Source: CAZVYN01 sp964631125 (lineage in GTDB: Bacteria > Eisenbacteria > RBG-16-71-46 > CAIMUX01). From it: DNA of 64,000 nucleotides. The notes under the pieces are model-generated. The model was given only the letters and a program-made list of their open reading frames with translations. It did no database searches and had not been told where the DNA came from. The position numbers and the translations under genes were made by a program. This document shows positions 43,870-52,808 of the stretch, piece by piece (positions within the stretch are counted from its first letter, which is position 1; each line of letters begins with the position of its first letter). The stretch is taken from the NCBI GenBank assembly GCA_964631125.1, contig CAZVYN010000012.1:1-64000 (forward strand), read 5' to 3'.

Positions 43870-44664
43870 GTGGATCGAGAACGTTTGACGAAGACACTCG
43901 AGGCAGTCCGCGCCGGCGCGCTCGCGGTGGACGCCGCGCTGCGTTTGCTGGAGAAGCTTCCCTATGAGGATCTCGGAGACCTCCGGCTCGACCATCACCG
44001 ACAACTCCGGACCGGCGCGGCCGAGGCGATCTTCGGCGAGGGCAAGACCGCCGATCAGATCCACCGCGCGGTCGAGGGTCTAGCCCAAACCGGCGTGACC
44101 GTGCTGGTGACACGGGTCGACCCAGAGGTCGGCGCGGCGCTCGCCGCCCGCTGGACCGGCGGTCGATGGCACGCGCGCGCGCGTGTGTTCCATCTCTCGG
44201 GCGCCGCGTCGCACGAAGGGCTCGGACGGGTCGTGGTCGTCTGCGCCGGCACCACCGATCTCCCGGTGGCGGAGGAGGCGCTGGTGACCGCGCAGGCGAA
44301 CGGCGCGGCTGTCGAGTTGATTCCCGATGTCGGAATCGCGGGGCTGCATCGCCTGTTGGCGGTTCGCGAAACTCTCGCCGCGGCCGACGTCGTCATCGTC
44401 GTCGCAGGGATGGAAGGCGCCCTCCCGAGCGCCGTGGGCGGGCTCGTGTCCGGCGCCGTCATCGCGGTGCCTACTTCGGTCGGATACGGAGCTGCCTTTG
44501 GCGGGATCGCCGCGCTGCTCGGCATGCTCACGAGCTGTGCGCCTGGCGTCGTCGTCTGCAACATCGACAATGGCTATGGCGCGGGCGTGGCGGCGGCCCG
44601 CATCGTGCGTCGACTCCACGCTCGCGCGACGAACGCTCCGGAGCCAGACGTAGAGTCGACCTAG
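43870..44664 (+). CDS. larB: Nickel-pincer cofactor biosynthesis protein LarB
   Basis: 264 residues from a GTG at 43870 with GGGAGG upstream. LarB carboxylates and hydrolyses nicotinic acid adenine dinucleotide to pyridinium-3,5-biscarboxylic acid mononucleotide, the first step of the nickel-pincer cofactor of lactate racemase. The PurE-like C-terminal half is evident: RVVVVCAGTTDLPVAEEALV, DVGIAGLHRLL, ADVVIVVAGMEGALPSAVGGL and TSVGYGAAFGGIAALLGMLTSC. LarC is encoded 1.1 kb downstream; LarE and LarA are not in the window. Its TAG stop and that of the convergent gene share the CTAG at 44661-44664. Confidence 0.9.
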   Translation: MDRERLTKTLEAVRAGALAVDAALRLLEKLPYEDLGDLRLDHHRQLRTGAAEAIFGEGKTADQIHRAVEGLAQTGVTVLVTRVDPEVGAALAARWTGGRWHARARVFHLSGAASHEGLGRVVVVCAGTTDLPVAEEALVTAQANGAAVELIPDVGIAGLHRLLAVRETLAAADVVIVVAGMEGALPSAVGGLVSGAVIAVPTSVGYGAAFGGIAALLGMLTSCAPGVVVCNIDNGYGAGVAAARIVRRLHARATNAPEPDVEST

Positions 44665-45698
44665 CCGGGGAGGCGCCGGCCCAGGAGCAGGGCTTCGTGT
44701 CCGAGCAACGCTTGGAGCACGACCATCTGCAGGTGCATTCGGTCCGCCGGCCGCAGTTGCCCTTCGATGTCCGCCTTGGGCGGCTCGATGAAGAACCCGC
44801 TGGGGCTCTGACACTCGAGCAGGAAGCGCACCGCGTCGCGATAGATCGCGCTCTCGGTCGTCCCCACGACTTGATCGCAGATGACGATCTCCGCCAACAG
44901 GTCCGGGTCGAGCGCCGCCCGGTACTGCTGCGACCAGTACGGAAGCGAGCGTTCGAGGTACGCGCGTTCACCCGCCTCGAGGGTCATCGGGCGGAGGCCG
45001 TAGTCACTGAGGCCGAAGATCTCGTGCGTCAGAAAGTAGACCTCCATCCGTCCCAGCGAGTCTCGCGGAGGCTGGAGTCGTAGCATCCCCCGAGGCCTTA
45101 GCTCTTCGACCGTCGGACCGATTTCCAGTCCGAGATCTCGAATCAGCGAGACGAGCGCGATCTGCAAGGGAACCGGGCGCAACGGAGCGTCGAGTCCCCG
45201 TCGGACCAGCTCCGGCAGCGCCTTTTCGATCGAGGGCGCGGAGTAGTCGACGTCGGCGGCGATGGCCATGAGAACCAGGAGATCCGCGATGAATCGCTGC
45301 ACGCGGGCGCCTTCGAGGAGCGTGACAAGTCGGTCGCCCGCCTCGAGCGGACTCAATCGCTGCCGGACGACTCGACGAAGCTCCTCGCGCCGCGTCGGGT
45401 CGACCTCGTAGAGGGCGAGCAGATGCCAGGTGCGGAGTTCGAGGACATAGAAGCGAAACTCGTCGAGGCCTCCGGCCGTCGGGTGCAAACGGGAGGTTTC
45501 CATCCACGGGATCAACCGATCGATCGCGGATCGCACCGCGGAGGCGTGCGGCGCGGAGTCGGGAGGCGCCTGGGTCGGCGGGCCGGCCTCTCCGGCGTCC
45601 CCGGTGGGCGAACGCAGCAGGGCTGCGGCGGCCAGCAGCCCGCCGAGTACCAGCACCAGCACCAGGAGGACGACCCCGCCGGTCCTCGAGTTCAGCAT
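44661..45698 (-). CDS. Membrane-anchored helical protein of unknown function
   Basis: 345 residues. An N-terminal helix (VVLLVLVLVLGGLLAAAALL) anchors it, followed by a proline-rich linker and an alpha-helical globular part with short conserved-looking stretches such as TWHLLALYEVDPTRR, FLTHEIFGLSDYG and CDQVVGTTES. The ATG at 45698 was chosen since GGAGG precedes it by 8 bases; a GTG at 45713 lies upstream. It runs opposite to larB and larC and shares a stop tetranucleotide with larB. It is not a known nickel-cofactor gene. Family not recognised. Confidence 0.65.
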   Translation of the reverse strand: MLNSRTGGVVLLVLVLVLGGLLAAAALLRSPTGDAGEAGPPTQAPPDSAPHASAVRSAIDRLIPWMETSRLHPTAGGLDEFRFYVLELRTWHLLALYEVDPTRREELRRVVRQRLSPLEAGDRLVTLLEGARVQRFIADLLVLMAIAADVDYSAPSIEKALPELVRRGLDAPLRPVPLQIALVSLIRDLGLEIGPTVEELRPRGMLRLQPPRDSLGRMEVYFLTHEIFGLSDYGLRPMTLEAGERAYLERSLPYWSQQYRAALDPDLLAEIVICDQVVGTTESAIYRDAVRFLLECQSPSGFFIEPPKADIEGQLRPADRMHLQMVVLQALLGHEALLLGRRLPG

Positions 45699-45811
45699 CA
45701 CCACAACCTCCACGTGCAGTCGCTTCTACCGACCTCGGATTGTCGGCCAGGGCGGGGGCGGCATCAAGGCGCGTGCCGGTGTAGGCTACGAAGCGGGCAT
45801 GAGGGAATACG

Positions 45812-47164
45812 ATGAAGGTTCTCTACTTCGAACTCTGGACCGGATTGAGCGGGGACATGTGGGTCGGCTCGCTGCTCGACGCCGGCTGGCCGGCGGATCG
45901 TCTCGATTGGCTGGTGCGCGCACTCGGATTCGACGACGTCGAGGTCTTGGTCGAACGTCGTCTCCATCAGGGACTTTCCGGCCTGGGGATTCGAGTCCGC
46001 GACCGGACTTCGTCCAATGCGGGCGAAGTCGACCCGTCGCAGCGCAACGCGCACGGTCACGGTCACGATCACTCACACCCCCATTCGCACGAGCATCACG
46101 ACCATCACGCGCCGCCGAGCGACGATCCGGTACGCCACGAAGGGAGCGGAGCTCACGCCGCTCGCGGGCTCTCCGAGATTCTCGCGCGCGTGCGCCGGGC
46201 CGGGCTGCCTGCGGCGGTCGAAGCGCGGATCGTCGCGACGTTCCAATTGCTCGGGGCGGTCGAGGCGAGGATCCACGACATTCCGATAGAGCAGGTGCAC
46301 TTTCACGAAATCGGAGCGGTCGACTCGATCGTCGACATCTCCGCGGCGGTCCTCGCGCTCCACGATCTGGAGATCGAGCGTGTCTTCTGCGGGCCGCTGG
46401 CCATCGGCGGTGGCGAGATCCAGATGGATCACGGCCGGATTCCCAGTCCCGCCCCTGCGACGTCACTGCTCCTCGAAGGCTGGCCGGTCCGTCCCGCGGA
46501 TGCGGAGGGTGAGTTCCTGACCCCGACCGCCGCGGCGCTCCTGCGCACGCTGGCCTCGCCGGTCGGTGGGCGCCCGGCGCTCGCGGTCGAGCGAATTGGA
46601 TTCGGGGCGGGCACGCGGAGACATCCCACCTGGCCGAATCTGGTTCGCTGCTGGATAGGTGAGCTTCTGGGGGAGGCTGCCGGGAGTGCGGGCCAACCGG
46701 TCGACGAAGAGACGGCTCCGTGGCGCTGCTCGACCGTGGCCGTGCTGGAGACGCAAGTCGATGACCTCGACCCTCGCGTGCTCGCGAGCGCCGCTGATCG
46801 ATTCCTCGCCGCGGGCGCGCTCGACGTGCTGCGAACCTCGGTTGCGATGAAGAAGGGTAGAGGGGGCGTCTTGGTGACGCTGATCGCGCGACCCGAGGAC
46901 GAAGCCAGGCTCGTCGGTCTGTTGGCGGCAGAGACCAAGAGTCTCGGCGTCCGAGTTCGGCTCGATCGACGGTGGGAGCGAGTGCGGAGGCTCGCCGAGG
47001 TCGACACTCCCTGGGGTCGGCTGAGGGTGAAGGAGATCCGAGAGGACGGCGGGGTGCGGGTCGTGCCCGAATTCGATGATGTCCGAGCGATCGCCGATCG
47101 AACCGGCGAGCCGATCGGGAACGTCCTCGCGGAGGTCAGCCGCTGGCTCGAGCTTGGGCACTGA
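45812..47164 (+). CDS. larC: Nickel-pincer cofactor nickel insertase LarC
   Basis: 450 residues. LarC inserts nickel into the pincer precursor with CTP. Motifs include LYFELWTGLSGDMWVGSLLDAGW at the N terminus, VHFHEIGAVDSIVDI, and the region ETQVDDLDPRVLA, with DVLRTSVAMKKGRGGVLVTL. A histidine-rich linker near residues 81-100 (HGHGHDHSHPHSHEHHDHH) is typical and probably binds nickel. In Lactiplantibacillus plantarum larC is split by a programmed frameshift; here it is a single continuous frame. GAGGGA lies before the ATG. Confidence 0.95.
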   Translation: MKVLYFELWTGLSGDMWVGSLLDAGWPADRLDWLVRALGFDDVEVLVERRLHQGLSGLGIRVRDRTSSNAGEVDPSQRNAHGHGHDHSHPHSHEHHDHHAPPSDDPVRHEGSGAHAARGLSEILARVRRAGLPAAVEARIVATFQLLGAVEARIHDIPIEQVHFHEIGAVDSIVDISAAVLALHDLEIERVFCGPLAIGGGEIQMDHGRIPSPAPATSLLLEGWPVRPADAEGEFLTPTAAALLRTLASPVGGRPALAVERIGFGAGTRRHPTWPNLVRCWIGELLGEAAGSAGQPVDEETAPWRCSTVAVLETQVDDLDPRVLASAADRFLAAGALDVLRTSVAMKKGRGGVLVTLIARPEDEARLVGLLAAETKSLGVRVRLDRRWERVRRLAEVDTPWGRLRVKEIREDGGVRVVPEFDDVRAIADRTGEPIGNVLAEVSRWLELGH

Positions 47165-47743
47165 GCTGCGCCCTCGGGGGCAGGTGGTTCCAACGGCGCC
47201 ATCGGGTCGAACGCGAACCATTTCTTGACACCCCGTAGGCCTCTACCTAAGCTTCCGCCCAGGCTGAACTACCCAGGCTGGGCGAAGGGCAATACCGAGT
47301 TAACACATCTCAGGGCACACATCGACGCAGGACGTCCCCCTTTCCGGCGGAGAGAGATTGCTTCCCAGGGAGACAGCTTCGTATCGAGCACTGCTTTGTA
47401 TGAGAGCACGAATTCGAGAAGAATCTCGTGTTCCGGGGGCTCGGTCTTCTCTTCGCTTGCAGTTCCGTGTAGGTGGCTCCGCCGAGGAGTGACCGCTCGG
47501 TCGCGTGATTCGGGGACACAGGTGCGCAGGATCGACAGCCGGCCCGATGGGCTCGGAGTGGATCGCTGCTCAGGGAGAGCGCAACGCTACTCCCGGCCCT
47601 CGTGAACTCGAACCTCACGTTCCCGTGCTCGATCTCCCGTCGACGAGTCAGGATGGTTCGACCGCCGCGTATCTGGGCTGGGACTCGAGGCAGCGAGGGG
47701 TCCGGATCCGCGCCAGACCAGGAACACCAGACGGAGGCAGAAA
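47165..47743 (+). other. Intergenic region with promoter and long leader
   Basis: About 580 bases with no credible gene. It contains the promoter at 47225-47253, a 5-prime hairpin (CGCCCAG/CTGGGCG, 47256-47284), and a second hairpin at 47407-47430 (CACGA-ATTC with GAAT-C-TCGTG). The predicted transcript start near 47260 leaves a leader of about 485 bases before the 47744 gene, or a separate RNA ending before it. No riboswitch consensus was recognised. Confidence 0.45.
47225..47253 (+). promoter_or_regulatory. Strong sigma-70 promoter of the surface protein gene
   Basis: Consensus TTGACA (47225-47230), 17-base spacer, TAAGCT (47248-47253). Among the promoters seen here this has the best -35 box. 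Confidence 0.75.
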
Positions 47744-50700
47744 ATGAGGAAGCGCCTTGCGTTGTTGGCCGTGGCTGCTATCGCCGCGTCCACCGCGACC
47801 GCGTTTGCCCGCACAGGTTCGGACAGTCGGCCCCTCTTCGAGGCCGATCGCGTCTCAGCCGGTGCGAGCAATATCGAGCGGGACTTCCCGGCGCGCGCGC
47901 CGGACGGATCCGCCCGGGCAGACACGGTTTTCTTCGGTTACTTCACCGTCATTTCCGGCAACAAGTATGCCGTGCAAGGTGACATGTGGACCTGGGACCA
48001 TGGCGCCGCCGATCCGCTCGAGGGATGGTATGCCAGGGATCTCAGCGCGAACGAAGGGTCCTATTTCCGGCGGATCACCGCGGCGTCGTGGTCGGGTCAC
48101 ACCAACGCGGTGGCGGCTCCGATCATCGCGGGCGCGGGAAGCGCCTGGGTCGGAATCTTCGAGGATGAGGCGGATGCCCTCTGTTGGGAAGCCGGCCTCG
48201 GATACGGTAACGCCTGGTGCCAGCGGTGGCAGTCGCCGCTGTTGACCTACGACGGCGCCGGCGATGTCCAGTTCTCCTTCCAGTACTTCAACAACACCGA
48301 GCCCGCGTTCGACTACTCGAAGGCGATCTTGCGTTTGGCGAACGGTGAAGAGAACGCGATCAACGGTCTCGGTTTCGACGACATTATCGGCGATCCCGCG
48401 ACCAGCACCTACCCGACCTTCACGCAGCCGATCTTCGAGAGCAGCTTCGAGGGACAGACGCAGTTCCGGATCGTCTTCGAGATGACCGCGGACGGCGGCT
48501 GGTCCGACGAAGATGGCGACTACGCGACCGACTACTCGGCCTTCGCGGTCGATAACGTCACGTTGACGAACAACATCGTCGGCGGAAATCTCGCCTACAA
48601 TTACGACGTCGATGCCAACGGTTGGACCGCACTCACGTGCGACCCGATCGGAACGCTCTTCGGTATCAACGATCTTTCCGAGTACACGATCGCGGACGAG
48701 TGCGCGTGTGAACTCTCGGGCAACGTTCTGGAGTGCCACGACAGCACGCTGGAGCAGAAGCACCCGTACGGTCAGCACATCCTTGCCTACTCGCCTCCGA
48801 TGGACAAAACGGCGCAGCCGGCCAACCTGAACAGCATCTTCGTCGACATGGACATCTACGGCGAAATGCCCCAGGCCAACGGAGTGTTCTATCGTCCGGG
48901 CTGGAACTACTTTCCGTTCACCTGTCCCGCGACCGGCGCCACCCAGTGGTCGGGCCGCGTCGGACAGGCGTCGTTCAACTACCTCGGCGACGATCCGACC
49001 TGCACGGGGTTGGCCAACTCCGCGACGGGCAACGGAGTGCCGGGCAGCTCGCAGCTCGCGGGATTCATCTGGGAGGTCTACGCCTCCTGCGATGCGTTCG
49101 CGATCGCTCCGACCAACTGCTCTGGTATCACCAACTTCACGCCGATCATCGACAACGTTCGCATCGGGCTGACGGAGGTGGCCAATGCGCCGCCGCTGAG
49201 CTTCGATCCGGGCACCAACTTCATCGATGGCTTCGGACAGTCGCCGCTCCTCTCGCCGACCAACGCCGGCAACGCCGACATCACCTATGACAAGGGCAGC
49301 TCCGTCATCGACGGCGATAGGGCCAATCTCGGTGACTCGCTCACGGTCGTCGGTCCGGTCTCGGGTCCCGGCTGGGAGGCCCGCCTCTGGTTGCGGATCC
49401 GTCGTGAGGGGCCGAGCCAGGGTTCGATCCCGAACTACAACACGTGGAAGACGGCTGTGGCGGACGGTCTCACGATCACCGGCGCGACCGGCAAATTCAC
49501 GTTCGGACACATGGACTCGACGCAGGTCGGCTTCGCGGCGCTCAAGAACAAGCGCGTCTCCGAATTCAAGGAGAACGATGACGACTTCGCGGGCGAGCTG
49601 ACCGACAACAACGAGATCATCCGCGACGGAGTTCTGGCGCCGGGTACGCAGATCCAGTACTTCATCACGAGCAACTTCTTCACAAACCAGGGGGTCTACT
49701 TCTACCTGCCGGACACGACAGGCAGTAACTTCCTGGAATTCGAGATCCTCCCCAGCTATCGGCTGGACGCCGGAATCGCGAAGTTCCCGTGCATCCTCAC
49801 GGTCGACGCCAACACCGGAAATCAGTTCTTCGTCGACAACGCCCTCAACGTCGCCCTCAACGGCGCGGCGCCGGGCGCTCCGATTCCGAACCCGACCCGG
49901 TGGGATCGTTACGACTACAACGACGCGTCGTCGAACTGGAACGCTCCGATGTCCCGCACTATCGGCGGAAACAACGGTGTGAACCTCCCGCAGATGTTGG
50001 GTTACCGGCAGGTGATCATGTACGTCGGCGGATCGACCAGTGGCGCCTTCGAGACCCAGGACTTCACACTGATCTCGGACTGGCTGACGTCGGTTGTCTG
50101 TCAGGGCAACGTCGCTCGCCAGGGCTTCATCGGAAACGGAGACAACTTCGGGTTGCTCCTGACGGGTAAGAACCCCGCGTTCCTGGCGAACGACCTCGGC
50201 GTCACCTTCAAGTGCGACGCGTACAACGTTGCCTCGTGCGGCCCGGCCACGGCCGACGAGAGCTTCTGTGTCCGCGTGAACAATGCGGCCGGTTCCCAGT
50301 ACCCCCCGGCGATCGCGTACGACGCGTGGGGCAACTGGTGCCCGCAGCGGTTTACGTTCGACGTCTTGAACACCACGGCCGGTGGTATCGGAAACCGCGT
50401 CTACAACGACTATGACAACGGCGGCGTGAACACGAACTACGCGCAGGTTGTCAAGACGGTGACGGGCGTCGGCACCGGTAACTATCGTTCGGTCCTCGAC
50501 GGTATCGCCTACAACCACCTCTCGGAGCGCGACGGCATCGACGAGTGCGTGGGCGATTCGGCGCACATCGTCACGGCGGTCTACAACGAGATCACCTCGG
50601 CGTTGAACTGGATCTACACCGGCGGCGGCGGTATCCCGAACCTCTGTTCGGATATCTGCAACCCCACCTCGGTCGACGACGATGCGACCTCGGGCAACCC

Positions 50701-50980
50701 GATGGTGACGGCGCTCTACCAGAACTCACCCAACCCGTTCAATCCGCGGACGGCGATCAAGTTCTCGCTCGGCCAGACCGGCCAAGTCGAGCTCATGATC
50801 TTCGACGTGAACGGACGCAAGGTGAAGACTCTGGTCAACGGCAACCGGAACCAGGGGGTCCACACCGAAGTCTGGGATGGAACCGATGATGCCGGCCACA
50901 AGGTGGGTTCGGGCGTCTATTGGAGCCAGCTCAAGACGACCGGGTACGAGTCGAACAAGAAGATGGTCATCCTGAAGTAG
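47744..50980 (+). CDS. Large secreted surface protein with C-terminal sorting domain
   Basis: 1078 residues, starting after GGAGG. A signal peptide (about 1-22) is followed by a long beta-rich chain with many N, D, T and G residues and scattered cysteine pairs; metal-binding-type patches (GWSDEDGDYATDYS, DVDANGW) are present. No enzymatic motif is recognised. The last ~85 residues are a FlgD-like/T9SS type A sorting domain: YQNSPNPFNPRTAIKFSL, VELMIFDVNGRKVKTLVNG, WDGTDDAGHKVGSGVYW and a final MVILK. It is expected to be exported and attached at the surface. A strong promoter, long leader and own terminator suggest high, separately controlled expression. Confidence 0.8.
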   Translation: MRKRLALLAVAAIAASTATAFARTGSDSRPLFEADRVSAGASNIERDFPARAPDGSARADTVFFGYFTVISGNKYAVQGDMWTWDHGAADPLEGWYARDLSANEGSYFRRITAASWSGHTNAVAAPIIAGAGSAWVGIFEDEADALCWEAGLGYGNAWCQRWQSPLLTYDGAGDVQFSFQYFNNTEPAFDYSKAILRLANGEENAINGLGFDDIIGDPATSTYPTFTQPIFESSFEGQTQFRIVFEMTADGGWSDEDGDYATDYSAFAVDNVTLTNNIVGGNLAYNYDVDANGWTALTCDPIGTLFGINDLSEYTIADECACELSGNVLECHDSTLEQKHPYGQHILAYSPPMDKTAQPANLNSIFVDMDIYGEMPQANGVFYRPGWNYFPFTCPATGATQWSGRVGQASFNYLGDDPTCTGLANSATGNGVPGSSQLAGFIWEVYASCDAFAIAPTNCSGITNFTPIIDNVRIGLTEVANAPPLSFDPGTNFIDGFGQSPLLSPTNAGNADITYDKGSSVIDGDRANLGDSLTVVGPVSGPGWEARLWLRIRREGPSQGSIPNYNTWKTAVADGLTITGATGKFTFGHMDSTQVGFAALKNKRVSEFKENDDDFAGELTDNNEIIRDGVLAPGTQIQYFITSNFFTNQGVYFYLPDTTGSNFLEFEILPSYRLDAGIAKFPCILTVDANTGNQFFVDNALNVALNGAAPGAPIPNPTRWDRYDYNDASSNWNAPMSRTIGGNNGVNLPQMLGYRQVIMYVGGSTSGAFETQDFTLISDWLTSVVCQGNVARQGFIGNGDNFGLLLTGKNPAFLANDLGVTFKCDAYNVASCGPATADESFCVRVNNAAGSQYPPAIAYDAWGNWCPQRFTFDVLNTTAGGIGNRVYNDYDNGGVNTNYAQVVKTVTGVGTGNYRSVLDGIAYNHLSERDGIDECVGDSAHIVTAVYNEITSALNWIYTGGGGIPNLCSDICNPTSVDDDATSGNPMVTALYQNSPNPFNPRTAIKFSLGQTGQVELMIFDVNGRKVKTLVNGNRNQGVHTEVWDGTDDAGHKVGSGVYWSQLKTTGYESNKKMVILK

Positions 50981-51013
50981 CTTCGGGCACAGCCGTCTCG
51001 TTCGGAAAGAATC

Positions 51014-51044
51014 GAGGGGGACCGGCGGCAAGCCGGTCCCCCTC
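51014..51044 (+). terminator. Intrinsic terminator of the surface protein gene
   Basis: A perfect 13-bp stem, GAGGGGGACCGGC (51014-51026) with its complement at 51032-51044, loop GGCAA. The downstream T tract is modest (GTCGTATCTT). Confidence 0.8.
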
Positions 51045-51085
51045 GTCGTATCTTCGGCCGAGATGGGGCGCACGCTGTCCGTCGA

Positions 51086-51114
51086 TTGACCCGCGGACGG
51101 AGCGATGCTAGTCT
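51086..51114 (+). promoter_or_regulatory. Sigma-70 promoter of the lipoprotein pair
   Basis: TTGACC (51086-51091) and TAGTCT (51109-51114), 17-base spacer, about 35 bases upstream of the ATG. Confidence 0.75.
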
Positions 51115-51150
51115 GCCGGCATTCCGGGGATCTGGTTGGGGGGAAAGTAG

Positions 51151-52788
51151 ATGCTGGAGAAGCGGCCTCGGCCGAGCGCCGTCGGTGTGCCCGCGATCTC
51201 GGTCCTGTTCTTGGCGTTCCTATTCGCCATCACGCTCTTCGCTCCGGGATGCCGCGATGAGATCGCACTCCCGATAGATCGTAATCAACGTCCTGAGACT
51301 GTGTTGACCGGGGCGCCGGGCGACAGTCAGACGTCCGTCTATCGCGTGCACCTGCACTGGAACGGCTTCGATCCCGATGGCGAGGTCGTCGCGTACGAAT
51401 GGGCGGTGACCGAGTCGCTCCCGAATCTCGAAGACGTAGAATTCCAGCGGACCGAGCGGACCGACAGCATCTTCGCGTTCCAGGTCGAAGTGAATCGTGA
51501 GGTGCTGGGGCATCGATTCTACGTGCGCGCGATCGACAACGAAAACGCGGTCGACGAGACGCCCGCCTACACGTTCTTCGCTGCCCGCAACACCTGTGTG
51601 CCGAAGGTGATCTTCACGCGGTCGTTCGCCACGTTGCCATCGGGCGCCACCCGACAGATCGTTTCGACCAGCGAATTGAATCCCTCCGACACCATCCCCG
51701 CCGGCTCGGCAGTGACCTTTGCCTGGAGAGGCGAGGACTGCGACGTGATCGTGAATCCGGACGGATCGATCGAACAGGTGGGGAAGGTCGTCCGATTCAG
51801 CTACAAGCTGGGGCCGATCGAGGTCGGATACATCGACGGCACGCTAGCCGACTCGGTCGCGATCTATCCGGCATCTCGTCTTCGCAGCGATCGGTTCGCG
51901 CTGACTGTTCGCGCGGTCGACGACGCTGGCTTCGGCGGTTTGGATCCGGCGGTCCGCACCTTTGTCTGGAATTACGATCCCAACACATGGTTCTCTCGCA
52001 TCGTTTCTCCGGACACCGGTGATTCTGTCTCGGTTTTCTACGCAGACACTCTCGGCGCCGGCGAGTTCGAGGCATTCTTCGACGGCGACACACTGCCGCT
52101 GACGTCCAATGGCGCAACGATCCGAGGCCTGGTTCGAGGCTTCGACCGCGATGACCCGGCGGGAACCGGGGCGATCTCCCGCTACCAAGCTCGCCTCTTG
52201 GCGCAGGGAGACAGTGGACCGTGGGTGACGCTGGACCGAGCCGAACGCGAGTTCGAGGTGGAGCGGGTCTATTCGGGGGATTACTTCCTGACCGCGCGAA
52301 CGGAAGACGCGTTCGGTCGTGTCGATGGAAGTCCCGAAACTCTGTTCGTTGCCGTGAATCGGCCGCCGCGCTTCATCGCGGCCGGAACTCTCGCGGACGG
52401 ATCGGACTTCACTCAAGTGCCGTTTCCGGGCGAGGTGCTCACGGTGGCGGAGGGCGACAGCCTTCTGTTCATGCGTTTTGCCGCCGTCGACCCCGACCCC
52501 ATAGCCCAGGCGCATGAACTCGAGTACCGCTACCGATTTTCGTCGCATCCGATTCCGGGGGGGGGCCAAGGCCAGCAGTCATTCTTCTGTCCGTGGGTGC
52601 GAGACCAGTTCGAGTCGTCGATTCGAATCTTCGGACGTTTGAACTGCGGCGACGGCGCCACGCCCCCGCTCCTGGAGGGCGATTACGAGGTCACGGTGGA
52701 GGCGCGCGAGTTTCGATCGGAGACCGAGCAGCAGTTCGGCCAGCGCAGCGGCCGAAGGGTCGTGCAGTTCCGGGTGGAGTACCGATGA
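51151..52788 (+). CDS. Secreted protein with fibronectin/Ig-like repeats, probable lipoprotein
   Basis: 545 residues. Signal helix (LFLAFLFAITLFAPGC); the cysteine near residue 34 is a possible but non-canonical lipidation site (APGC). The chain has repeated beta-sandwich-like units: HLHWNGFDPDGEVVAYEWAV, FYVRAIDNENAVDE, then FALTVRAVDDAGFGGLDP and FLTARTEDAFGRVDGSPE, the pattern of Ig/fibronectin repeats in FCB surface proteins. It and the following gene share the pattern WNG/HGxDxDGxVxxYxWAV. It starts about 35 bases after a promoter and is followed by a homologous gene 20 bases downstream. Confidence 0.7.
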   Translation: MLEKRPRPSAVGVPAISVLFLAFLFAITLFAPGCRDEIALPIDRNQRPETVLTGAPGDSQTSVYRVHLHWNGFDPDGEVVAYEWAVTESLPNLEDVEFQRTERTDSIFAFQVEVNREVLGHRFYVRAIDNENAVDETPAYTFFAARNTCVPKVIFTRSFATLPSGATRQIVSTSELNPSDTIPAGSAVTFAWRGEDCDVIVNPDGSIEQVGKVVRFSYKLGPIEVGYIDGTLADSVAIYPASRLRSDRFALTVRAVDDAGFGGLDPAVRTFVWNYDPNTWFSRIVSPDTGDSVSVFYADTLGAGEFEAFFDGDTLPLTSNGATIRGLVRGFDRDDPAGTGAISRYQARLLAQGDSGPWVTLDRAEREFEVERVYSGDYFLTARTEDAFGRVDGSPETLFVAVNRPPRFIAAGTLADGSDFTQVPFPGEVLTVAEGDSLLFMRFAAVDPDPIAQAHELEYRYRFSSHPIPGGGQGQQSFFCPWVRDQFESSIRIFGRLNCGDGATPPLLEGDYEVTVEAREFRSETEQQFGQRSGRRVVQFRVEYR

Positions 52789-52808
52789 TCGCAAGGAGGT
52801 CGCGCCAC

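Noticed and set aside
43861..44664. Purine biosynthesis gene purE
   Set aside because: PurE-like C-terminal half only; N-terminal part and larC context identify LarB.
46051..46110. Histidine-rich DNA repeat as a separate metal-binding peptide
   Set aside because: It lies in frame inside LarC, where a histidine-rich linker is normal.
47855..50566. 903-codon minus-strand open frame opposite the surface protein gene
   Set aside because: Arg/Val/Asp-rich composition with no domain; the plus-strand gene has signal peptide, sorting domain, ribosome binding site and terminator.
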